Position numbers and translations under genes: made by a program
Notes under the pieces: generated by a model
Seen by the model: only the letters and a program-made list of their open reading frames with translations
Database searches by the model: none
What the model was told of the DNA's origin: nothing
In this document: positions 16,533 through 25,406 of the stretch, one piece after another
How positions within the stretch are numbered: position 1 is the first letter of the stretch
Layout: each line of letters begins with the position of its first letter
Origin: RGIG1902 sp034926865
GTDB taxonomy: Bacteria; Bacillota; Clostridia; Oscillospirales; Butyricicoccaceae
Assembly (NCBI GenBank): GCA_034926865.1
Contig: JAYFQP010000006.1
Location: 62,001 to 126,000, forward strand
Direction: 5' to 3'
DNA: 64,000 nucleotides

Positions 16533-17402
16533 TTGCATAAGGTTAAAGCAAAAGGGATACTTTCGGCTTCCAACGGAATGAATATCTATAGGGGATGTCT
16601 TCACGGATGTATTTATTGCGATTCCCGGAGCTGCTGCTATAATATGATGCATCCTTTTGAAGATATTGAAATTAAGGAAAACTGCATTGAGCTTCTTGAA
16701 GATGCATTAAAACGTAAGCGAAAACCCTGCATGATATCAACAGGCAGCATGACAGACCCGTATATTCCTCTTGAGCGGGAGCTTCGGTATACACGCGGGG
16801 TGCTTGAGCTTATAAACAAATATGGCTTTGGAGTTTGTCTTTTGACAAAATCATGTGATGTTTTAAGGGATATCGATATTATTAAAGAGATTAATAGCCG
16901 AACAAAGGCAGTTGTGCAGATGACGCTGACAACCTTTGACGACAATTTGTGCCGAATAGTTGAGCCAAATGTATCCGTGACCTCCGAACGCTTTAAAGCA
17001 CTTTGCCGCCTAAGGGATGAAGGGATACCAACAGTTGTGTGGCTCTGCCCGATACTGCCGTTTATAAATGACACTGAGGAAAGTGTAAGTGGCATACTTT
17101 CCATGTGCGCTGAGGCAAAGGTGAAAGGTATAATCACTTTCGGTATGGGCCTGACATTGCGAAGCGGCAGCCGCGAGTATTATTATGAACAGCTTGACCG
17201 ATATTTCCCAGGCCTTAAGGAAAAATATATAAAGGTTTATGGCGAGAGTTATGAGCTTCCAAGCCCCAACTCATCAAGACTTATGCGGCTGTTTGATACT
17301 TTCTGCGATAAAAATGGCATACTGCATGATGCACGTGAGGTATTTGGTTATCTACGAGCCTTTGAGGATAAAGAGGAAACCTCTCAGCTCTCCATATTTT
17401 GA
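16533..17402 (+). CDS. Radical SAM protein of the spore photoproduct lyase/Rv2578c type
   Basis: 289 residues. The iron-sulfur triad CX3CX2C is present as RGCLHGCIYCDSR near residue 28, giving a radical SAM [4Fe-4S] site. The segment MISTGSMTDPYIPLERELRYTRG is the conserved block of the SPL-like family (COG1533). This family includes true spore photoproduct lyase, but many members have unknown substrates, and the full SPL-specific cysteine cannot be assigned here. The start is TTG at 16533, supported by AAAAGGAGAGG eight bases upstream; no ATG is available nearby. Confidence 0.85.
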   Translation: MHKVKAKGILSASNGMNIYRGCLHGCIYCDSRSCCYNMMHPFEDIEIKENCIELLEDALKRKRKPCMISTGSMTDPYIPLERELRYTRGVLELINKYGFGVCLLTKSCDVLRDIDIIKEINSRTKAVVQMTLTTFDDNLCRIVEPNVSVTSERFKALCRLRDEGIPTVVWLCPILPFINDTEESVSGILSMCAEAKVKGIITFGMGLTLRSGSREYYYEQLDRYFPGLKEKYIKVYGESYELPSPNSSRLMRLFDTFCDKNGILHDAREVFGYLRAFEDKEETSQLSIF

Positions 17403-17513
17403 TTTTAAAAATCTATAATGCATGATTGATTTATCGATAAAGGCTATTTGCTTTATTTGGGCGGATACCATAAAATAATATACGGTAAAAATCATGTTTA
17501 TAAGGAGAGTAAA

Positions 17514-18662
17514 ATGAAGCTTATTAAGGAACTGCCTGAGATATTCGAGGATTTTTCCGAACAAAGGAAAAAGTCTTTTGTAGAGGCTTATGAGCTTAAA
17601 CAGCAGGGCATACCCTTCGTTGGAGGCTTTTGCACATATCTGCCAAAGGAAATACCCATGGCTATGGGGGCTTGCGTTGTGGGCTTGTGCTCAAAGACAG
17701 GTGAGACGATCCCTGATGCCGAAAAGGATCTCCCGAGGAATCTTTGCCCTTTGATTAAGTCGAGCTACGGTTTTGCCAAGACAGATAAGTGCCCGTTTTT
17801 CTATTTTTCCGATATCATTATCGGTGAGACCACCTGCGATGGTAAGAAAAAGATGTATGAGATGCTGGGAACCTTCAAGAACGTTCATGTCATGGAGCTT
17901 CCAAATCGACAGACAGAGCAGGGCATGGAGCTTTTCAGAGGAGAGATCATAAGGCTTAAAGAGGTTCTCGAGAAGCAATTCGGAGTAGAGATAACCGAAG
18001 AGAAGATATCTAAAGCCATAAAGGAATGCAATGATCAGCGTACGGCGCTTAAGGAATTCTACGGCCTTCAGAAGATGGATCCGCCCCCAATGAGCGGCCT
18101 TGAAATGCACAGGGTTCTTTATGGAGTACAGTTCCGCTTTGATATACCCGGGGCTACCGAGGAGCTTCAGGCGTTTACGCAGAAAATACGGGACGAATAT
18201 GATCCGGAAAAATATAAGGGACGCAAGAGGATACTCGTTACAGGCAGCCCCATCGGCGGCGTAACCGAAAAGGTTATAGAGGCCATTGAGAATAACGGGG
18301 GAATCGTTGTAACATACGAAAACTGCGGGGGTGCCCGCTCTATTGACGAACTCGTTGATGAAAGCGAGCCGGATGTATATAAGGCGCTTGCAAAGCGCTA
18401 CATAAATATAGGCTGCTCCTGCATGACGCCAAACCCAAAAAGATTTGATCTTTTGGGCAGGCTTATTGACGAATACAAAGTTGACGCCGTTGTGGAGGTC
18501 ATTTTGCAGGCCTGCCATACCTTTGCCATTGAGGCGTATCAGGTCAAGAAGTTCGTCACCGAGCAGAAGGACATACCCTACATCTGCGTTGAGACAGATT
18601 ATTCCACTACCGATATCGGCCAGCTCAATACGAGGATAGGCGCCTTTATCGAGATGCTTTGA
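17514..18662 (+). CDS. Double-cubane-cluster anaerobic reductase / 2-hydroxyacyl-CoA dehydratase D-subunit family
   Basis: 382 residues of the HgdB/FldC/BcrC family. Conserved cysteines occur in CTYLPKEIPMAMGAC, DKCPFF, GETTCDGKKKMYE, GCSCMTPNP and LQACHTFAIEAY. As a single catalytic subunit paired with an activase and no second dehydratase subunit or CoA-transferase, it fits the double-cubane [8Fe-9S] reductases better than true hydroxyacyl-CoA dehydratases. These perform low-potential electron transfer to small substrates. The ATG at 17514 with AAGGAGAG upstream is preferred; an upstream TTG frame lacks a site. It sits four bases before the activase gene. Confidence 0.88.
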   Translation: MKLIKELPEIFEDFSEQRKKSFVEAYELKQQGIPFVGGFCTYLPKEIPMAMGACVVGLCSKTGETIPDAEKDLPRNLCPLIKSSYGFAKTDKCPFFYFSDIIIGETTCDGKKKMYEMLGTFKNVHVMELPNRQTEQGMELFRGEIIRLKEVLEKQFGVEITEEKISKAIKECNDQRTALKEFYGLQKMDPPPMSGLEMHRVLYGVQFRFDIPGATEELQAFTQKIRDEYDPEKYKGRKRILVTGSPIGGVTEKVIEAIENNGGIVVTYENCGGARSIDELVDESEPDVYKALAKRYINIGCSCMTPNPKRFDLLGRLIDEYKVDAVVEVILQACHTFAIEAYQVKKFVTEQKDIPYICVETDYSTTDIGQLNTRIGAFIEML

Positions 18663-18666
18663 TATA

Positions 18667-19425
18667 ATGAATACGCTTAGCCTGGGAATAGATTGCGGCT
18701 CAACCACTGTTAAGGGGGCGCTCTTTGACGGGAAGAATATCGTTGATACACTGCTTTTGCCCACAAGCGCGAGACCTGCTGTCAGAATGATGGAGGTTTA
18801 TGAGCGCCTTCATAATTCTGATGTTGGTTATGTGGTCACTACTGGATACGGAAGGGAACTGCTTGAGCAGTCGAACAAACGCGTGACAGAGATCACGTGC
18901 CATGCCAAGGGAGCCGCATGGCTTGAGGGAGAGCTCGGCGGCCTCATAGATATTGGAGGGCAGGACAGCAAGGTTATTCTGCTGGATAACGACGGCAATG
19001 TCAGGGATTTTTTGATGAATGACAAATGTGCCGCAGGAACAGGGCGCTTTGTTGAGATGATGTGCCGCATACTTGAGTGTTCCGGCGAAGAGCTTGATAC
19101 CTTTGCACAGCACGGCAAACCTGTGGATATAACGAGCATGTGTACCGTCTTTGCCGAGAGCGAGATCATAAGTCTGCTGGCTCAGGGAGCCGACAGGGGG
19201 GATATAGCTCTAGGCGTTGTCAGGTCGATATGCAGGCGTACAGCTGCGCTGGCATCCCGCCTTCCAATGGAAGGAAAGGTATTTTTCAGCGGGGGGCTCG
19301 CGCGGTTCGAGGTTTTCAGGCAGAACCTTGAAGCATGTCTTGGAATACCTGTTGTGACCCATCCTCAAAGTCAGTTTTGCGGGGCAGTTGGTGCTGCGGT
19401 TATCGGGCGGAGATTCATAAAGTAA
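18667..19425 (+). CDS. Acyl-CoA dehydratase activase / BadF-type ATPase (reductase activator)
   Basis: 252 residues of the ASKHA fold: phosphate-1 loop LGIDCGSTTVKG, LIDIGGQDSKVI, and the cluster region NDKCAAGTGRFVEMM and SMCTVFAESEI. The two cysteines, one in each motif, from each monomer of a homodimer would hold the bridging [4Fe-4S] cluster. The protein uses ATP to drive an electron uphill into the partner reductase encoded just upstream. It is oxygen-sensitive by family knowledge. A terminator follows, so the pair forms a two-gene operon. Confidence 0.93.
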   Translation: MNTLSLGIDCGSTTVKGALFDGKNIVDTLLLPTSARPAVRMMEVYERLHNSDVGYVVTTGYGRELLEQSNKRVTEITCHAKGAAWLEGELGGLIDIGGQDSKVILLDNDGNVRDFLMNDKCAAGTGRFVEMMCRILECSGEELDTFAQHGKPVDITSMCTVFAESEIISLLAQGADRGDIALGVVRSICRRTAALASRLPMEGKVFFSGGLARFEVFRQNLEACLGIPVVTHPQSQFCGAVGAAVIGRRFIK

Positions 19426-19476
19426 TTGCCTGACAAAGCATCGATACAAACTAGCGTAGGCATAACAGTTGAATTG

Positions 19477-19508
19477 ACCGGCGAACGTGTGATGTTCGCC
19501 GGCCTTTT
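19477..19508 (+). terminator. Terminator after the reductase/activase operon
   Basis: Stem CCGGCGAAC / GTTCGCCGG with loop GTGTGAT, followed by CCTTTTTT. Confidence 0.9.
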
Positions 19509-19606
19509 TTCGGAGATACATATGGGACACAGCGGGGGTGTTGTGATTGATTCTAAGGTTTTTCTAAAGTAAATGTAATAAAACCTTTAACAATGTCAGG
19601 GTATTG

Positions 19607-19634
19607 TTGACAGAAGGGTAAGAAAGAGTAAAAT
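19607..19634 (+). promoter_or_regulatory. Sigma-A-type promoter for the MacAB-like operon
   Basis: TTGACA at 19607-19612, 16-base spacer, TAAAAT at 19629-19634, in a 345-base gene-free interval. The transcript would have a leader of about 130 bases in which I see no known riboswitch. Confidence 0.6.
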
Positions 19635-19770
19635 GAACTCATGATTGCCGGAAAAGGAAATGCATGGCAGCAAAACTTTTCCAATAGCTCAGGGCATATA
19701 TGTATCTGCCTTTGAAGTTATGATGGCGTGCAGGGCGGATATTTAGGATAGATCAGAAAGAAGGTATTAA

Positions 19771-21468
19771 ATGTCAGAGACAAAAGAACAGGCAAAAACA
19801 CCATCTGGAAAGACGGCTGACGAACAGCTTGAGAACATGATGTCGGGTGAAAAGAAAAAGAAACACAGAAGGTTGGCCATCATAGCGATCATAGTTGTGG
19901 CGGCACTTCTTTGGTTTGTTGTAAAGCCCATATTCTTCGGAGGAAGCGATTCAGTAGATACAGGATATATAAACTACACTGTTGAAAAACAGAATCTGAC
20001 TATCTCAATAAGCGGAAGCGGAGCTCTTCTGCCGGCTGATTCTTATGATATCACAGCCCTTGTAAGCGGTGATATCCTTTCTGCTGATTTTGAGGAAGGC
20101 GATTATGTCAACAAAGATGACCTGCTTTATCAGATAGACAGCTCTGACGCTGAAAAGAGCATCGAGCAGGCCAAGATAAGCCTTCAGAACGCGCAGCTTT
20201 CTTATCAGAATACGCTTGATACTCTTGATGGCCTTGAGCCAAAGGCAACGGTATCAGGGCGGTTATCTAAGCTTTATGTCGAGGCTGGCGACGACGTGTC
20301 TTCCGGAAGCGCCATCGCCGATATAGCCGATACAGATAATATGGTTCTGAGCGTATATTTTCACAGCACCAATGCCGACGCTATTTTTAGCGGCATGTCG
20401 GCCGCGGTAACGATGTCCGGCACAGGCGAGACGGTATACGGGACGGTGACCTCAGTATCCGGCATCACCACTGTGGGAACCGGCGGAGCGCTCCTGCGCG
20501 AAGTGAAAATAACTGTACAGAACCCAGGCGGCATTGCTGCCGGCGCAGCGGCAACTGCTGTGGTGGGCTCATATTCCTGCGCCCAGAGCGGAACCTTTGC
20601 GGCTAAGACATCCTCGACGGTTTATGCCTCTGTTTCGGGAACTGTGAGCAAGCTTTATGTAAGAGAAGGTGATCTTGTTTCCAAAGACGCTTCGCTTATG
20701 AAAATTGTCAGCGACTCGGCGAGCCGCCAGATTCAAAGCTCCGAACTGAGTCTCCATTCTTCTCAGATATCTCTTGAAAATGCTGAGAATACTCTTGATA
20801 ACTATTCCATAAAGGCGCCTATATCTGGTACCGTTGTGGAAAAGAATCTTAAAGCCGGAGATAAGCTTGTGTCCTCCACCGCTTCAACCACTATGGCGGT
20901 TATTTACGATATGTCATATCTTACGCTTACACTTAATGTAGATGAGCTTGATATAAGCTCTATTAAGGTAGGGCAAAAGGTCACCATAGAGGCGCAGGCT
21001 GTTTCCGGTGAGACTTTTGAAGGCTATGTAGACAGAGTCGGCGTAAATGGAACAGTGGCATCGGGTGTCACCACATACCCTGTCAGAATCATTCTCACAG
21101 ACTATGAGGGCCTTATGCCCGGGATGAATGTCACGGCCGATATAGTAATAGATGAGGTCACCGATGCGCTTACGATACCGGTCAGCGCTGTCAGCCGCAA
21201 CAATCTTGTGCTGCTTGCAGATGCTGCCAGCCAGGGTGATGAAGCAAACGGCGTGCCAGCCGGATACAGGCAGGTTGAGGTGAAGATAGGCAAGAGTACC
21301 GATGATTATATTGAAATCCTCAGTGGCCTTTCCGAAGGAGATAAGGTAGGAGTAAACGGCACGCCAACATCCGGGTCGGGATTCTTTGGCATGATGTCAG
21401 AGGATGAGCAAGAAAGTGCACCTCAAGGCGGCGAGAATGGGCCTCCACCTTCAGGAGGCAGAGACTGA
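19771..21468 (+). CDS. MacA/HlyD-type efflux adaptor (membrane fusion protein), 565 aa
   Basis: A cytoplasmic N-terminal stretch rich in Lys (KKKKHRR) precedes one membrane helix (about residues 31-50), and the rest is extracytoplasmic. Biotinyl-lipoyl-like hammerhead halves (ISGSGALLPADSYDITAL, then ATVSGRLSKLYVEAGDDV) surround a coiled-coil hairpin, and a second pair (SVSGTVSKLYVREGDLV, KAPISGTVVEKNLKAGDKL) makes it longer than average. The C-terminal tail is Gly/Pro/Gln-rich. It is the first gene of an operon with ABC ATPase and FtsX-type permease, as in YknXYZ or MacAB, and would link the pump to the cell surface. Substrate unknown; antimicrobial peptides or lipoproteins are typical. Confidence 0.9.
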   Translation: MSETKEQAKTPSGKTADEQLENMMSGEKKKKHRRLAIIAIIVVAALLWFVVKPIFFGGSDSVDTGYINYTVEKQNLTISISGSGALLPADSYDITALVSGDILSADFEEGDYVNKDDLLYQIDSSDAEKSIEQAKISLQNAQLSYQNTLDTLDGLEPKATVSGRLSKLYVEAGDDVSSGSAIADIADTDNMVLSVYFHSTNADAIFSGMSAAVTMSGTGETVYGTVTSVSGITTVGTGGALLREVKITVQNPGGIAAGAAATAVVGSYSCAQSGTFAAKTSSTVYASVSGTVSKLYVREGDLVSKDASLMKIVSDSASRQIQSSELSLHSSQISLENAENTLDNYSIKAPISGTVVEKNLKAGDKLVSSTASTTMAVIYDMSYLTLTLNVDELDISSIKVGQKVTIEAQAVSGETFEGYVDRVGVNGTVASGVTTYPVRIILTDYEGLMPGMNVTADIVIDEVTDALTIPVSAVSRNNLVLLADAASQGDEANGVPAGYRQVEVKIGKSTDDYIEILSGLSEGDKVGVNGTPTSGSGFFGMMSEDEQESAPQGGENGPPPSGGRD

Positions 21469-21469
21469 T

Positions 21470-22183
21470 ATGATAGAGCTTACCGATGTTTATAAGCTCT
21501 ATCATATGGGCGATAACGTTGTCAGAGCGCTTGACGGCATCAGCATGAATATTGACAAGGGTGAGTTTGTTGCCATTGTTGGTCAGTCGGGGTCTGGCAA
21601 GTCTACTTGTATGAATATTATCGGGTGCCTCGATGTGCCTACCTCGGGGACATATAAGCTTAATGGCATCGATGTTTCAACGATGAACGATAATATGCAG
21701 GCCGTTATAAGAAATAAATTTCTTGGGTTCGTATTTCAGCAGTATAACCTTATCCCAAAGCTCAATGTTGTGGAAAATGTGGAGCTTCCTCTGCTTTATT
21801 CCGGGATGGGAGCCACTGAAAGACGAAGGGCAGCGCTGAAGGCGCTTGACCGGGTTGGGTTAACCGATAAGGCTAAAAACCGCCCTTCACAGCTTTCAGG
21901 CGGGCAGCAGCAAAGGGTTTCTATTGCAAGAGCCCTTGCAGGTGATCCCGCAGTTATTCTTGCCGATGAGCCGACGGGTGCGCTTGATTCTCATACGGGG
22001 CGTGATGTTCTGGCTTTTTTGCAGGAACTAAATCGTGACGGGAGAACCATAATTTTGATAACACACGATAATTCTATTGCTGTGAAAGCCAGAAGAATAG
22101 TTCGTTTGGCTGACGGCAAGATAGTTTTCGACGGCGACGCCACTGATCCTGGGGCGATCGTTGCGCCAAAGGAGGAGCAGTAA
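21470..22183 (+). CDS. MacB-type ABC transporter ATP-binding protein
   Basis: 237 residues. Walker A GQSGSGKST, Q-loop in FVFQQYNLIPKLNV, signature LSGGQQQRVSIARAL, Walker B VILADEPTGALD and the switch His in LITHD are all canonical for the LolD/MacB/YknY family. The start is taken as ATG 21470, two bases after the adaptor stop, with AGGAGG upstream. A longer in-frame reading would run into the adaptor gene and is unlikely. It energises the adjacent FtsX-type permease. Confidence 0.94.
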   Translation: MIELTDVYKLYHMGDNVVRALDGISMNIDKGEFVAIVGQSGSGKSTCMNIIGCLDVPTSGTYKLNGIDVSTMNDNMQAVIRNKFLGFVFQQYNLIPKLNVVENVELPLLYSGMGATERRRAALKALDRVGLTDKAKNRPSQLSGGQQQRVSIARALAGDPAVILADEPTGALDSHTGRDVLAFLQELNRDGRTIILITHDNSIAVKARRIVRLADGKIVFDGDATDPGAIVAPKEEQ

Positions 22184-22186
22184 CGT

Positions 22187-23362
22187 ATGGGTTTCAGACA
22201 ATCCTTTATGTTGGCGATTAAGTCACTTGCAACAAGCAAGGTAAGAGCTCTTTTGACTATGCTTGGTATAATTATTGGCGTTGCTGCCGTTATCGTTATA
22301 ATCAGCCTTGGTGATGGCCTTCAGGCCACCATTACTGATAGCTTCGAGAGTATGGGAACAAATCTTCTTATGGTAAACGTTATGGGCAGAAACTCATCAA
22401 GGCGTGTAACCGAAGAGGAGATGTTTGAGCTGGTCGACAAAAATACAGAGTATTTGTCGGCTGTCAGTCCGGTTGTATCAATCATCGGTACCACAAAAAT
22501 CGGCAGTGAAGTACTTAAAACCACTACAGTAACCGGGGTGTCTGAGCAGTATGTTGAAATAAAAAATCTCGAGCTTTCTTCGGGAAGGTTTTTGCAGTAT
22601 ATTGATGTTCTTAAAATGGGCAAGGTATGTGTAATAGGATCGTATATAAACAAGGAGTATTTGAGTTCCAACGGCATTGGGCAAACCGTCAGGATAGCGG
22701 GAAACAATTATACTGTTGTAGGTATTCTTGATGAGAAGGCTGATTCTGCGGAAGGCACTGATGATGATTATATTTATATACCCTATACAAACGCCCAGCG
22801 AATAAACAGAAATGCCAAAACTACTTCTTATTATTTCAGCACCGTGTCAACAGATACAACTTCTGTAGCAAAATGGCTGATTGAGAATAAGCTTCAAAGC
22901 GTTTTTGAAGATAAAGACGCTTATAACATTATAAGCATGTCTGAGATGCTTAGCACAGTGACAGAAATACAGGATACTCTTTTGAGCGTTCTTGTTGCCA
23001 TAGCCGGAATATCGCTGTTTGTAGGCGGAATTGGCATTATGAACATTATGCTTGTCTCGGTTACTGAGAGAACAAGGGAAATAGGTATAAGAAAGTCCTT
23101 GGGTGCAAAGCGTAGGGATATAAGGAGTCAGTTTATAATTGAAGCCGGAACGACCAGTGCCCTGGGCGGTGTAGTAGGAATCGGTGTTGGAATGGCTATG
23201 GCCAGCTTGGCGGGAAAAGCCGTTGGAATAACGGCTATTACTTCGGTTACATCAATTTCGGTATCTTTTGGGGTATCTTTGGCAGTCGGCGTGACTTTTG
23301 GATATCTGCCCGCTAATAAGGCAGCAAAGCTTAACCCTATTGATGCTCTGCGATATGATTAA
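22187..23362 (+). CDS. MacB/YknZ-type ABC permease (FtsX family)
   Basis: 391 residues. One N-terminal helix (SLATSKVRALLTMLGIIIGV), a large extracytoplasmic domain of about 220 residues, then three C-terminal helices with the FtsX region VGGIGIMNIMLVSVTERTRE. This is the MacB-PCD plus FtsX arrangement used for mechanotransmission rather than classical substrate passage. It begins three bases after the ATPase stop with GGAGGAG upstream, and is translationally close to the following SLH gene. Confidence 0.93.
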   Translation: MGFRQSFMLAIKSLATSKVRALLTMLGIIIGVAAVIVIISLGDGLQATITDSFESMGTNLLMVNVMGRNSSRRVTEEEMFELVDKNTEYLSAVSPVVSIIGTTKIGSEVLKTTTVTGVSEQYVEIKNLELSSGRFLQYIDVLKMGKVCVIGSYINKEYLSSNGIGQTVRIAGNNYTVVGILDEKADSAEGTDDDYIYIPYTNAQRINRNAKTTSYYFSTVSTDTTSVAKWLIENKLQSVFEDKDAYNIISMSEMLSTVTEIQDTLLSVLVAIAGISLFVGGIGIMNIMLVSVTERTREIGIRKSLGAKRRDIRSQFIIEAGTTSALGGVVGIGVGMAMASLAGKAVGITAITSVTSISVSFGVSLAVGVTFGYLPANKAAKLNPIDALRYD

Positions 23363-23375
23363 GGGAGGAAATATA

Positions 23376-25226
23376 ATGAAAAAAACTTTTGTGGCGGGCC
23401 TGTGCCTGTGCATGATTTTATCAATGCTTACAGGGACTGCTCTTGCTGCGCCCTCTCTTGAGGAGGAAGTGCTGCCTGTGCTGGCAGTCATGGGTGTTAT
23501 AAACGGAGATGAAAACGGAAATCTTGATTTGAGTGCCAGCGTTACAAGGGCGCAATTCGTAAAAATGGCTGTTGCGGCCTCAAAATATAAAACGCAGGGG
23601 CAGGCGGTTTCCTCCGTTTCGCCATACCCTGATGTGCCTGCTAAAGCCTGGTATTCGGGCTACATAACAACGGCAAGGGATAACAGCTATATTTCTGGCT
23701 ATTTGGATGGCACATTCCGGCCTGATAATTATGTAACTTTAGAGGAAGCCATATCGGTTATGCTAAAGGTTATGGGCTATTCGGGAACGGATTTTGCAGC
23801 TGGTTATCCTGCGGCCCATATGTCACTTTACTATTCGCTTGACCTTGATAATGGAATGACGGCTGTGCAGGGCGGAATAATGAAGAGAAGCGACTGCGCT
23901 GTTCTGATATATAACTGCCTTAATGCAAAGGCAAAATCCGGGAAGATATACGCCAGCGAGCTGGGTTATTCGGTAGATTCTTCAAACAAGATAAATTATG
24001 CGGCCCTGACGTCATCCTTGGCACAAGGGCCTGTAGTCAACAGTGGAAGCAGTATTTCATCACTTGTTGGGTTTGAACCTGTATCTGTCTATAAAAACCG
24101 AAGGACGTCAAGCCTTTCAAGTATCGCTTATGGAGATGTGCTTTATTATATAAAAGATGTAAAGACGGTTTGGGCCTATTCAGATAAGATCAGCGGTACT
24201 GTACAGGCAATAAGCCCGTCTACGGCATCTCCTACTTCGGTAACAGTATCCGGAATAACATGCACTCTTGGAAGTTCCTCTGCCGTATACAGCTTTTCCG
24301 ATTTAGGTACTGTAAAGGTGGGGGATAACGTCACCCTTCTCCTCGGCGTCGGAGGGCAGTGTGTATATGTCCTTTCCGGGGATTCTACCACGCAGACGCT
24401 TTATGGCGTGGTGTCTTCTGTGGGAACAAAAACGGTAACGGACAGCTATGGCTCAAGTGTTCAGGATAACTATATAACAATCGCATCCACTGACGGCAAT
24501 ACATATAACTACTCCTATGACGGAAGCCTCGATGAAGGAGATGTGGCAAAGGTCGTTATTTCCGACGGAAAGATTTCCATATCAAAGGCAAAATCAAGTG
24601 TTACACTTTCGGGGACTGTTGATAATAAAGATCTTGGCAGTTATTCTATGGACAGCAGTACACAGATTATAGATTATCTTTCGGGAAGAGCGGTAAGCGT
24701 ACCTGTCAGCCGGCTGGATGGCGTATATATTTCTCAGAGCAAGGTTGCTTTCTGTATGTTGGATGATGATGGCGTGATTGATAAGCTGATTCTTCAAAAT
24801 GTGACAGGAGATAATCTGGATTACGGTGTAGCCACTACGGTAAATGAAAGCTCTGATATAATGGACGGCTCGAGCTCATATGTGTATATCGTAGACGGTA
24901 CCCAGAAGGTTTATTCCGCTCAGGTGACATATAATGTAAAAGAAGGTCCGTGTTCAATCGAGTATAAAAGTGATGGAACAGTAAAAAGTCTTTCTTCCCT
25001 GACCGGTAAGAAGGTGACCGCCATGGGTTCTTACACAATGACTCTTAGCGGAACAGGAGAAATGAAGAAGAGCGAGGATATTCAGACATATATCAAAAAC
25101 GGAGACGAGTATTACCTTTCAAGCCTGATGAATGTAAGCCTTGACACACATACTCTGACGGCTTATTACGATAAGGAAGCAAAGAACGGCGGTTGTATAA
25201 GGATAGTCATCGCAACAGAAAAATAA
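23376..25226 (+). CDS. SLH-domain surface protein (616 aa)
   Basis: Secreted protein with a signal peptide (MKKTFVAGLCLCMILSMLTG, then TALA before the cut). Residues ~27-215 contain S-layer homology modules (VTRAQFVKMAVAASKYK; YPDVPAKAWYSGYITTARD; GYLDGTFRPDNYVTLEEA), which bind cell-wall polymers. The remaining ~400 residues are Ser/Thr/Asp-rich beta-type sequence of unknown function. The start ATG 23376 has AAGGGAGG upstream; a longer frame overlapping the permease is rejected. It shares an operon with the MacAB-like exporter, so it may be an accessory surface partner of that system (inference). Confidence 0.9.
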   Translation: MKKTFVAGLCLCMILSMLTGTALAAPSLEEEVLPVLAVMGVINGDENGNLDLSASVTRAQFVKMAVAASKYKTQGQAVSSVSPYPDVPAKAWYSGYITTARDNSYISGYLDGTFRPDNYVTLEEAISVMLKVMGYSGTDFAAGYPAAHMSLYYSLDLDNGMTAVQGGIMKRSDCAVLIYNCLNAKAKSGKIYASELGYSVDSSNKINYAALTSSLAQGPVVNSGSSISSLVGFEPVSVYKNRRTSSLSSIAYGDVLYYIKDVKTVWAYSDKISGTVQAISPSTASPTSVTVSGITCTLGSSSAVYSFSDLGTVKVGDNVTLLLGVGGQCVYVLSGDSTTQTLYGVVSSVGTKTVTDSYGSSVQDNYITIASTDGNTYNYSYDGSLDEGDVAKVVISDGKISISKAKSSVTLSGTVDNKDLGSYSMDSSTQIIDYLSGRAVSVPVSRLDGVYISQSKVAFCMLDDDGVIDKLILQNVTGDNLDYGVATTVNESSDIMDGSSSYVYIVDGTQKVYSAQVTYNVKEGPCSIEYKSDGTVKSLSSLTGKKVTAMGSYTMTLSGTGEMKKSEDIQTYIKNGDEYYLSSLMNVSLDTHTLTAYYDKEAKNGGCIRIVIATEK

Positions 25227-25236
25227 TAGATATAAG

Positions 25237-25274
25237 AAGTTCCTCGTCTTATTAAAGATGAGGAACTTTTTTTA
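25237..25274 (+). terminator. Terminator after the MacAB/SLH operon
   Basis: Stem AGTTCCTCGTCTT / AAGATGAGGAACT with one wobble, loop ATTA, followed by seven T. Confidence 0.9.
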
Positions 25275-25406
25275 TGCATTTGGCATCTTTCTTTAAAAGT
25301 CAGAGAGGATAAAACAAGGTTTTTCATGAATTGCGGAGGAATATATTTTATTATAAGATATTTTGTGTTACAATTTAGAACATCAATGCTATGAGGTGAG
25401 AAAGCT

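Noticed and set aside
17691..18764. 357-codon minus-strand ORF opposite the reductase gene
   Set aside because: Shadow frame spanning two real genes on the other strand.
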